DNA from: Bacteroidota bacterium
GTDB taxonomy: Bacteria; Bacteroidota; Bacteroidia; Bacteroidales; DTGW01
Assembly (NCBI GenBank): GCA_029572965.1
Contig: JAKPQD010000206.1
Span: forward strand, 24,432-88,431
Direction of reading: 5' to 3'
Length of the DNA: 64,000 nt
In this document: positions 30,001 to 35,535 of the stretch, in pieces
How positions within the stretch are numbered: position 1 is the stretch's first letter
Layout: each line of letters starts with the position of its first letter
Notes under the pieces: model-generated
The model's input: only the letters and a program-made list of their open reading frames with translations
Told to the model about the DNA's origin: nothing
Databases searched by the model: none
Translations under genes and position numbers: made by a program

Positions 30001-33000
30001 CATTATCAATATCTGTGTAAGCATTTGTAAAATCAGCAGCAGTAAAGGCAAGCGTGATGTTTTCTGTTCCAGCCTTTGAAAAGTCAGCAACTACCGGAAG
30101 GTCATTTACCGCACTTATATTAATGGTAACATTGGCAGAAGATGATGAATAAGTAAGCCCATCATAAGCTTTCCAGCTAAATGATGTAGAGCCATTCCAA
30201 TTTGCATTTGGAGCAAAGGTAATATTACCAAGGTTTGTAGCTGTTATTTCCTGGAAAGCCGAAATAGCAACACCTGAAAGTAAAAGGGTACCGTTGCCTG
30301 GCAATGTTTCAATCCTTATTTTATTCAGGGCATCAGCATTTGCATCGCTATAAACTCCTAAAAAATCAGTAGCCGCAAAACTCAATTCATTGTCTTCTGT
30401 CCCGTTTTTTATAAACCCTGAAATTACAGGCGCTACATTAGTATTGCTGATAACAAATTTTACTTGGGCCCCTGTCAGAGCATAAGAAGTACCATCATAA
30501 GCATTCCAGTTAAATTCATCTGTACCACTATATCCCGTGTTGGGCTGATAAGTTAAAAGGCCCAGGTTTGCTGACATTATTTCGTAAAATAAGCCTACCG
30601 GGCTACCTCCATAATATAGGGTACCTTTTGCAGGAAGGCTGTTTATCTGGACCTTTTCAAGCGGGTTAGCATCAGCATCGAAGTAGCTTGCCGTAAAGTC
30701 TGATGTTGCAAATGAAGTTGCAGCATTTACAGCCGATGATTTATATATATCCGAAAGTACAGGCTTATCGTTGACAGGGGTAACTGTTAACCAAATTTTT
30801 TTACTTGTTGAAGCGTACAATGTACCATCTGATGAGTTATAATCGCATGTAATGGCACCGTTCCAATTGGCATCCGGAACATAGATAAGGTTGCCCAACT
30901 GAGCAAATGATATTTCCTGACCAGCTGTAACAGCTACACCACTCAGCTTAAGTACTCCGTAAGGAGGCAATGTTATAATCTTTATTTTATTGAGGGCATC
31001 ATTGTCAGGGTCTGAATAAGAGTTTGTAAAATCAGATGGAGCAAATGTGATGAAATTATCTTCAGCACACAACATGTTGACATCATTGATAACCGGGTTA
31101 TCGTTGACCGGGGTTACCGCTACATTAATGATTTTTACATCTTCTCCCAGCCCATCGCTTGATTTTACCTGCACAGTAGCGGTTCCTGAGTAATTACTTT
31201 CAGGAGTAAAAACGGCATTATTCAAAGCATTATTTACATCAACAAGAGAACCACTGAAAATCATTGAGGCATCTGAGTTGCCATCACCTGAAGTAAATGT
31301 AAGGCCTGTAGTCCCGGACAATGTTATTGTGCCTCCTGTAACATTAATGGTTACTGTTTGGGCATCATTGTCGTAATCGGTAACTAAAATCTGGTTGCTG
31401 CTTAGTGAAGTAAAAGTTAATGGCTGGTCTTCCAGTGTAACATCAGTAGTTAACAAATGAATAATTGGAACAAAATGGCAATCCACAATTTTTATCGGGC
31501 CATAAATATTGTTTGAATAGTTACATTCACCGTAAGGACTGTTTGGGATAGAGATAGGGTTAGAAATTACCTGATTTGGTGCTAATCCATCGGCATCATC
31601 ATTAACAACAAAATATAAGTTCCCATCATTAGCCCCGTTTGAGTTTACCAAGTCGCTAAGGGAAACGGTTATAGGCTCTGTTTTATAGCATTCACTGGCA
31701 TTGAGGGTAACTGTTATCATTGATTTTTTGAGAAAAATAGCCCCGGCATTTCTTGGGTCGTTTTGGTAAAAAGACATGGGAATAGTATAATTTGCCAATG
31801 CATCGCCCCTGTTGCAAATTTTTAACCTAATAATAACCTTATCAGGACAAGAAGAAGAAATATCTACATCTGATGTAACATCTTCAACTTCAACTGTAAA
31901 GTCTGGCCCGGGAAAATATTTATCTCCGCTCTGGTCTATTCTGTATAGCTGGGTAAGGTAGTTGTTCAGGTATGGGACAAGATGGTTCTTTTGTTGTACC
32001 TTAGGAACAGTCAGGTCATTATTGATGTTAACATAGTTATAGGCCCTTTGGTTAAATACCTTTCGGGCCGAAATCCATGGTGTACGGTTGTCTCGATATA
32101 CACGTATGCCTTCTGTACATGATGCTATGATTTCTGCACGGTTGTCATCATCAATATCAGCAATAACCGCATGTTCGCCACCAGTACCACTACCACAATG
32201 GTTGGCATCCTGAAACAAGATTTTGGCATTGCCTGCACCATCTCCCACCCCAACATAAACTTTAAGCGTATCTTGGTCGCGATAAACAAGCTCAACTTTC
32301 CCGTCGCCTTCAAAATCAAAAAAATTCATGGCTGTTTCGCCTGACTGGTCTGTGGTTGCAGATTGCCACATACGTTGCAGAGCTGTACCTGCATCGTTTA
32401 CCCTGATCATCTCAAACCTGCGGGTTGAAACTATCCCCATCTCTGGCCTGTTATCAGGCAAACCATCAACATCACCAATACAGGCAACACCTCCATCGTG
32501 CTTGCCTGCTGTCAGGTTATCCCCTGCCAATACAAATGTAGGGTACAATCGTTGGTTTGTCAAAGGGTTCCAGACACTAAGCCTGCCTTGGCCAACAGTT
32601 ATAATATCCATAACCCCGTCCATGTTAATATCAGCCAATGAGTTCTTTTGTCCGCCATCATTATCTTGCTGATTAGCCGGGTTAGTAGCATCTCCATGAT
32701 TGTATGACCATGGGAAATGGTCGCTTGCTGAACCTGTTGACGTAAGAGGATCTACTCCGTAAACATCTTCTATATTTCCACTTGCAATATCTACTGTGTA
32801 AATCCGGTTCCCGGCAATAATCTCAGGGCCATTGGCGTATTGTAAAGCTGTTTTGGGGCCTGCTCCATCCGGGTCAAAGCCCGTTGGAATAACATCAGCA
32901 AAAGCAAAAACATCTTTCCAGTACAACCTGTTCCTGAAAGTAGCATTGGTGGTCAAATCAACAAGTGTTGCGCCATCAGATGCCCTTAACACCTTTGCTG

Positions 33001-33712
33001 TACGCGTAGCATCAGTAGTCCATCCATATACTACTAATTCAGAAGTACCATCTTCATTAAAATCAACAAAGTCAACCGGGAACCCTCGTTTTTGATATAT
33101 ATTGGAAATTATCCAGGTCTGGTTCCAGGCAATGCCATCAAAATCATAACGTATCAATGAATTGGCATTGGTTGCACAACCATCATTACCAGTTGTCACA
33201 AAAATTTCAGCATAAGGATCGGCATCAACATTGGCAAAGCTTATGCCTCCGTGGTTGCCGCTTATGTCTCTGGCTATATAATATTTAGGTTCGCAATTAG
33301 ACGGGTCAAAAATATATACCCCCTCGTCTCCGGTACCTCCATAACCATCCCCTACTGCAATAATTTCAACTTTGCCATCTCCATCAACATCTCCAACCTT
33401 CGGGGTATCATAACCATAAGGGGTAAAGTTTCGGATCACCCCTCCTACCATAAAACCTCCCTTCAAATAAGCACATTCTAATTTTGTGGCAAATTCTGCA
33501 TTGCCTGGGTCGGCAGTAATTTCGCATTGTGCCGAAGGCAAGGCACAATATGGCGATGTATAGCATTGGTTATCAAAGCAGTCTATCATACCATCAGCAT
33601 CATCGTCTATACCATTATTGCATATTTCTTGTGCGTAAATACTTTTTGATATCAAGAATAATGTTGCCATGATTATGGCTATTCTGCTGATTTTTTCAAA
33701 TACCCTTTTCAT
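21077..33712 (-). CDS. Giant SprB-like repeat adhesin with FG-GAP head and T9SS type B sorting domain
   Basis: About 4,211 aa. Signal peptide (MKRVFEKISRIAIIMATLFL, then YAQ), a CNNGIDDDADGMIDCFDNQC segment, FG-GAP/VCBS units with Ca-binding DxDxDG loops (90-540; DVDGDGKVEIIAVGDG, DINMDGVMDIITVGQG), then about 30 Ig- or cadherin-like repeats (760-3960) of several types, most ending in VNDAP. Two are true cadherin-like units (about 2590-2690 and 3290-3390) and the Big_9/tandem-95 type predominates near the end. A DUF11-like domain (3960-4105) precedes the gliding-associated type B sorting domain (4120-4211; VPEGFSPNGDGYYDNFIIRG, VYNRWGNLVYE). It should be exported by T9SS and shown on the surface for adhesion or gliding. 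ATG 33712 is preferred to 33763 because it begins the signal peptide. Confidence 0.95.
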   Translation of the reverse strand: MKRVFEKISRIAIIMATLFLISKSIYAQEICNNGIDDDADGMIDCFDNQCYTSPYCALPSAQCEITADPGNAEFATKLECAYLKGGFMVGGVIRNFTPYGYDTPKVGDVDGDGKVEIIAVGDGYGGTGDEGVYIFDPSNCEPKYYIARDISGNHGGISFANVDADPYAEIFVTTGNDGCATNANSLIRYDFDGIAWNQTWIISNIYQKRGFPVDFVDFNEDGTSELVVYGWTTDATRTAKVLRASDGATLVDLTTNATFRNRLYWKDVFAFADVIPTGFDPDGAGPKTALQYANGPEIIAGNRIYTVDIASGNIEDVYGVDPLTSTGSASDHFPWSYNHGDATNPANQQDNDGGQKNSLADINMDGVMDIITVGQGRLSVWNPLTNQRLYPTFVLAGDNLTAGKHDGGVACIGDVDGLPDNRPEMGIVSTRRFEMIRVNDAGTALQRMWQSATTDQSGETAMNFFDFEGDGKVELVYRDQDTLKVYVGVGDGAGNAKILFQDANHCGSGTGGEHAVIADIDDDNRAEIIASCTEGIRVYRDNRTPWISARKVFNQRAYNYVNINNDLTVPKVQQKNHLVPYLNNYLTQLYRIDQSGDKYFPGPDFTVEVEDVTSDVDISSSCPDKVIIRLKICNRGDALANYTIPMSFYQNDPRNAGAIFLKKSMITVTLNASECYKTEPITVSLSDLVNSNGANDGNLYFVVNDDADGLAPNQVISNPISIPNSPYGECNYSNNIYGPIKIVDCHFVPIIHLLTTDVTLEDQPLTFTSLSSNQILVTDYDNDAQTVTINVTGGTITLSGTTGLTFTSGDGNSDASMIFSGSLVDVNNALNNAVFTPESNYSGTATVQVKSSDGLGEDVKIINVAVTPVNDNPVINDVNMLCAEDNFITFAPSDFTNSYSDPDNDALNKIKIITLPPYGVLKLSGVAVTAGQEISFAQLGNLIYVPDANWNGAITCDYNSSDGTLYASTSKKIWLTVTPVNDKPVLSDIYKSSAVNAATSFATSDFTASYFDADANPLEKVQINSLPAKGTLYYGGSPVGLFYEIMSANLGLLTYQPNTGYSGTDEFNWNAYDGTSYALTGAQVKFVISNTNVAPVISGFIKNGTEDNELSFAATDFLGVYSDANADALNKIRIETLPGNGTLLLSGVAISAFQEITATNLGNITFAPNANWNGSTSFSWKAYDGLTYSSSSANVTINISAVNDLPVVADFSKAGTENITLAFTAADFTNAYTDIDNDALAKIRVVTLPANGTLKLSGANIIANQEIIAANLANITFVPNADWSGNTSFTWNGNDGSAYASSNMTVNIVIANVNNAPVLAGIEAGALSFTEDELPKIITSSITISDIDNTTFRNATIKITGNYNSGQDVLSFTNTATITGTWNLATGTLNLVGTDTKANYEAALRSVKYQNTSDDPATSVRTVSFTISDGSGSSNTQTRNINIVAVNDAPILENIETTALVTPQLVNKVISNTITIKDFDDSYIESASVKLSINYVNGQDVLQFTNTATITGVWTPATGILTLTGTDTKANYEAALRSVTYRNNSSTPNTNARTIVFTVNDGNLNSNIQFRSVNISVANNPPVLAAIEGAALAYTENAAATNVTASMTVSDDGPNLQGAEVQITGNYQSGQDVLSFTATGSIVGIWNAATGKISFSGTDTKANYQTILRSVKYANTSENPSTLVRTVSYTVNDGEYNSNVQTRNINVTKVNDLPVVAALNKSANVSTDVTFTLADFTSHFTDADGDAMTQIQIGAALPANGTLYRDANSNGVVDAGEAVAANAVITNANIPFLKFKPTAAWSGTTTFNWNGYDGTAYAATAAAVNIAISNNTPPVIQAFSKSGNEDTDLAFAASDFGNAPTYTDAESNAMANVQITTLPANGTLYRDANSNGLVDAGEATTVGQVYTSAQLALLKFKPTSNWNGSTSFTWMAQDNNAIPKYSTTAVNANITVTAINDAPTTANFSVTTLEDVDKVFAISDFPYMDVDAGDVLVRIRIVSIPGTGVLYNDANLNGIVDGGETLAATNIVSATDINAGKLKFKPVANGNGTPYTTFQFNVGDVSAYSGNATMTINVTPQQEAAVLSAIEGTTLNYTENAGPMAISSTINLTDIDNTQAQSATVKITNNYQYGQDFLSFSDNIFISSSWDQATGTLTLTGPADISYFISALRTVYYQNTSDDPSTLTRTISFNVNDGTVNSNTISRNISIVAVNDAPVLANIESASLLYTENDAATNITSNLTLADPDNTDIQGATVQITSNYQNGQDVLSFINTGSITGSWNVATGTMTLSGTDTKANYLAALKSVKYVNTSENPNISNRSVSFSATDGLLNSNTVSRTIQINSINGAPTSANNTVTTNEDVDKIFSDTDFPYTDIEGDALAKVMVTSLESAGSLYLDLNGNSVINAGEDITLNQEILVTQLSFLKFKPAANANGTAYATFGFKVNDGSVYAVAENTMTINVLAVNDAPTSADNAVTIVEDNQKTFASAEFPFSDIDAGDVLTKIRIASLPGAGTLFNDANLNNVVEAGEILAVNDEVTKAQLDAGYLKFRPVPDANGSPYVLFQFDVYDGVSYSASSYNMTINVTAVNDAPTITSSSTVSVAENTTAVIAVTAYDPDAGDPKTFSISGGADQALFSINALTGDLSFISGRNYENPTDANTDNIYVVDVRVTDGGGLTNTQSISVTVTNVNEAPTVADFTVNGTEDNTFIFAATDFTSNYTDVEGSALSSIKVITLPANGILKLSGVNIAINDVIAFANLGNISFVPTTDWNGSTSFDWNASDGSLFALANKTVTINVTAVNDAPVLAAIEAGALTYTENAVATAITSTLTVSDADNANMASATVQITGGYQSAEDVLSFTNTASITGTWNSSTGTMTLTGSDTKANYQAALRAVKYANSSDNPTTAARTVTFTVNDGTAGSNTQTRTINITAVNDAPTASNSTVSTIKNIQKVFNVASFGYSDIEGDALTLVKITNLPASGTLYNDANLNGSIDAGEAIAMNGTINKADIDAGQFKFKAPFNDFGAPYASFDFKVYDGIDYSVSSYTITININSSNTAPTAVNKALSTNEDTYLSIVTADLGYADVDGDVLNHLQITMLPAIGVLFIDANSNNILDAGEPIALNGTISKADIDAGKLLYSPASNGNGISYASFSFKVNDGNVYSTSDYTITIDVTAVNDAPVVSDFTVNGTEDNIFSFAVTDFTGNYADVEGTALSSIKVISLPANGLLKLSGLNIAINDVIGTADLGSITFVPSANWNGSTTFDWNATDGALYASANKTITISIAAINDAPVVNDTTFFIAENTATATSVGTVSATDADADALTYSITSGNTGTAFAINASTGEITVNGALDYETKSSYTLTVHVSDGVTSDDATITINITNVNDNAPVSTVDSYTVAEGGSLNISAPGVLANDNDVDGDALFAVLVSGTTHGSLAFNADGSFSYTHDGTETTSDTFTYKANDGLLNGNTVSVSVSVTAVNDAPVLTKDTIKMSIPINKDTTFDVCSNVTDAEGATPTIIIGCAALHGSASVSGCNITYNPIAGYSGNDTICYTACDNGTPNKCVTGYIVIKINSAPSDNAPIIDPGTTFVVSTTEDIPQVVIVVSNSVSDPDGDSLVFSISDAPKHGNAIINANGDVVYVPAKNYFGNDTIVFTACDITTPVQCVTDTIYITVANVNDAPVLDNDTILKNTNENEAVIIDITAISFDPDSDILTTSVVNGPSNGSIKFKGNDIVYTPSTGFAGNDTLYFSVCDNGAPKLCSSGMIVISVINSNKAPVAVNDIFEINEDNTFSGNVLANDFDPNGGSLTALVSINPVHGAIMLNFDGTIIYTPEKDYFGKDSVQYLICNNGSPSLCNNAWIVFTVKPVNDKPVCSVNNGVTNENTALNIDLLSNITDIDNSSSDLIVSVLVNPTGGTVKIYNGTLIYTPNIGFTGQDTIILNICDNGIPSQCTSDTIIIHVLPVPAIAIAKSVATPDVQADDSYDITYTIYVKNMGSTKLNDVLVGDNLISVFPEPAIFKVKHNSISANGNLIVNPNYDGAIDTMLLLEGSTLEGNEMATITFTVNVYVEGDETTTITYNNIARASAKSINGKTVIASSINGIIPEIANGEPTPVNIKPVEFFVPEGFSPNGDGYYDNFIIRGGQRYIIHLQVYNRWGNLVYENKNYKNDWDGKTNIGITVNSTLPDGTYFYIAKFNKNRKPIQGYITINK

Positions 33713-33752
33713 CTTTGACATTGTTTGAAATATTTGGCAGTCTCGTAGTTGG

Positions 33753-33899
33753 TTACTTATCATTTTGTTTATTTTTTTCTTTTGTATAATGCCCTTCTTT
33801 TTCTAAATGCTCAATGCTTTCTATCATTTTTTTCAAAGCTTCTGTAAGTTCAGCCGAAGAGCTGATCAACCTATTGTTATGTTTGCCTTTCATTTGCAT
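33753..33899 (-). CDS. Possible 48-aa small protein ahead of the adhesin
   Basis: Reading MQMKGKHNNRLISSSAELTE then a charged helix with KKMIESIEHLEKEGHYTKEK and a TAA. It has good codon-like composition, an amphipathic helical middle and no membrane segment. It begins just after the promoter box at 33916-33923 and ends 41 bp before the adhesin ATG at 33712. Not recognised as any family. It could be a small regulator, a translation-coupled leader, or chance. If the adhesin instead began at 33763 the two frames would overlap by 11 bp. Confidence 0.45.
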   Translation of the reverse strand: MQMKGKHNNRLISSSAELTEALKKMIESIEHLEKEGHYTKEKNKQNDK

Positions 33900-33915
33900 A
33901 ATGGTATATTTGACA

Positions 33916-33923
33916 CAAAGTTA
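33916..33923 (-). promoter_or_regulatory. Bacteroidota -7 box (TAACTTTG) for the adhesin operon
   Basis: The reverse strand reads TAACTTTG, an exact TAnnTTTG match, 17 bp before the first ATG of the 48-aa frame. No TTTG lies 19 bp further up; that position is taken by the first of the phased repeats, as expected for an activator-dependent promoter. Confidence 0.55.
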
Positions 33924-33933
33924 GACCCTGCAA

Positions 33934-34006
33934 GTGCTACATTGCTTGTTAGTTATCTCTACAATATCTCTACATTGCCTCAAGGACATCTCTACTATTT
34001 CTCTAC
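33934..34006. promoter_or_regulatory. Helically phased TCTCTAC operator array
   Basis: The heptamer TCTCTAC (GTAGAGA on the coding strand) occurs exactly at 33956, 33967, 33989 and 34000, and in a degenerate form (GTGCTAC) at 33934. Starts are 22, 11, 22 and 11 bp apart, so all sites face the same side of the helix; overall a 33-bp unit is repeated. It lies immediately upstream of the adhesin -7 box. The pattern suits cooperative binding of a dimeric regulator. The bound protein is unknown. Confidence 0.7.
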
Positions 34007-34020
34007 AATAACGTTATTGT
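34005..34020. promoter_or_regulatory. Perfect 16-bp palindrome ACAATAACGTTATTGT
   Basis: The sequence equals its own reverse complement and overlaps the outermost TCTCTAC repeat by two bases. A possible dimer-binding site at the upstream edge of the adhesin control region. Confidence 0.55.
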
Positions 34021-34029
34021 GAAACATAA

Positions 34030-34063
34030 AAACGCCTGTCAAAACATTGTCAGACAGGCGTTT
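34030..34063 (-). terminator. Hairpin terminator between regulator and adhesin operons
   Basis: AAACGCCTGTC (34030-34040) pairs exactly with GACAGGCGTTT (34053-34063), with a T-rich run on the reverse-strand side. It lies 235 bp beyond the stop of the response regulator and just upstream of the adhesin control region, so it insulates the two. Confidence 0.7.
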
Positions 34064-34297
34064 AAATAGTATTAAAGCCAATTTACGGCAAGCTTTTTAT
34101 TTGTATTAAAAAACACTCAAGCGATTAAGAAATTGTAATTCAATGATTTAACAAAATTTTCAAACAATTTCTAAATCAGCCTGTCCCGTTTATATCGAGA
34201 GGGCTAACCCAGCTAAATCATATTGTTCGGCTTTAAAAAGCCTCCTAATGATTAATTTGGTTGAAAACTAACTTTTTTGATTTTAATTTTTTAAAAA

Positions 34298-35521
34298 TTA
34301 TATTGATTGCAGATACTCTACCAAACTATCTTCCTGCTGAAGTCCCAGCTTTTTTCTTAACCTGTACCTCGCCATATCAACACTCTTTGCATCCTGCAGG
34401 GTAAGGGCGGCAATATCTTTAGAGCTCAAATTGAGTTTAAGTAAAGCACACAGTTTTTTCTCATTTGGCGTGAGTTCCGGGTGAAGCTTAACGAGCCGAT
34501 GATAGAAGTCCTCATAAACCTGCCCAAAACGGGTCTCAAATTCTTCCCACATTGAATTATAGACCTTAATATTATATTTGCTTTTAAATTCTGCTATTAG
34601 CTTTTTGCCTTCCTCATCTGTATGTTTATCAAGAATTTCAAGGTCTTCTAATAGTTTGTTGTTCATAGTGCTATACTGCATCAACCGCATGGCCGTTGAT
34701 ACTAATTCCTTTTTTTTCTCTTCAAGGTTGCGGGCATGCTCTTGTTTTATTTCTGATATATCTGATAAAAGGCATATCAGCCCTTCTGGTTTTTTGTCAG
34801 GAGAGTAAAAAATAGTTTTTGTAACTAAAAATGTAGCATCTTCTTTATTCACTGTTTTCATTACAGTTTCAAAAGAGGTTTGTTGTAACCCCTTGTTTAT
34901 CATATCTTCACTTTGCGCTTTCATCTGTTCAGGGTTGGGGCAAATAGTGTACACTTCTGTACCAATAAAATTAGACGAAATGTGACTAAACGTTTTCTGA
35001 AAACTCTCATTGCAACCTAAAACTATGCCGTCTTTGTTATAATAAACCATTGGGGAGGGAATAGCTAAAAGCAATGAATTTATAAAACGGTTATAATCAG
35101 ATAATACCAGGTTATAATTTTTTTTATCCTTTATTGATTTAGAAACAATAAGCATGGCTTTTGTCCTTGCCAGTAACTCTGTTTTATCAAAAGGTTTACG
35201 CAAAAAGTCAGAAGCCCCGCATCTAAATGCTTCCTTAAGATCTTCAGGAGTAACCATCATCCCTGTAATCATAATAACAGGTATATCACAAAATGTCTCA
35301 TCCTGTTTCATTTTACTTATTAGCTCTAACCCGCTCATTGCGGGCATATCCCAATCAGTAATGACCAGGTCGGGAGTCCATTGGCCCATGGTTTCATAAG
35401 CCTGTTTGCCATTTAATGCTTCTCGAATCTCGTACTTTTCGCCAGATGTAAGCAATGATTTACTTGTAATCATTAACATTTCAGGCAAATCATCTACGAT
35501 TAATATTCGTGGAACATTCAT
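34298..35521 (-). CDS. Response regulator: REC, PAS and C-terminal helix-turn-helix
   Basis: A 407-aa regulator. The receiver (1-125) has LIVDD, acceptor D56 (ITDWDMP) and the conserved KPF lysine; a PAS domain follows (150-260; VVYYNKDG-like MVYYNKDGIVLGCNESFQKT, SDISEIKQ), then a coiled coil (265-310) and a LuxR-like helix-turn-helix (340-407; LTPNEKKLCALLKLNLSSKD, SVDMARYRLRKKLGL). That HTH form is common in Bacteroidota. The gene starts 14 bp after the 7TM kinase gene, so the two form an operon and a likely cognate pair. It is the closest regulator upstream of the adhesin operon and read in the same direction, hence the prime candidate for the phased TCTCTAC sites; this link is inference. 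Confidence 0.9.
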   Translation of the reverse strand: MNVPRILIVDDLPEMLMITSKSLLTSGEKYEIREALNGKQAYETMGQWTPDLVITDWDMPAMSGLELISKMKQDETFCDIPVIMITGMMVTPEDLKEAFRCGASDFLRKPFDKTELLARTKAMLIVSKSIKDKKNYNLVLSDYNRFINSLLLAIPSPMVYYNKDGIVLGCNESFQKTFSHISSNFIGTEVYTICPNPEQMKAQSEDMINKGLQQTSFETVMKTVNKEDATFLVTKTIFYSPDKKPEGLICLLSDISEIKQEHARNLEEKKKELVSTAMRLMQYSTMNNKLLEDLEILDKHTDEEGKKLIAEFKSKYNIKVYNSMWEEFETRFGQVYEDFYHRLVKLHPELTPNEKKLCALLKLNLSSKDIAALTLQDAKSVDMARYRLRKKLGLQQEDSLVEYLQSI

Positions 35522-35535
35522 AAAATAAGGTTTTA

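Noticed and set aside
21077..33712. CRISPR-like appearance of repeated DNA blocks in the adhesin gene
   Set aside because: The repeats are 300-400 bp, divergent, in frame and encode Ig- or cadherin-like domains; there are no short identical repeats with regular spacers and no cas genes.
33807..34022. Plus-strand 71-codon frame in the adhesin upstream region
   Set aside because: It runs antisense to the 48-aa frame and through the phased repeats and promoter; it has no promoter, no domain and an unlikely composition.
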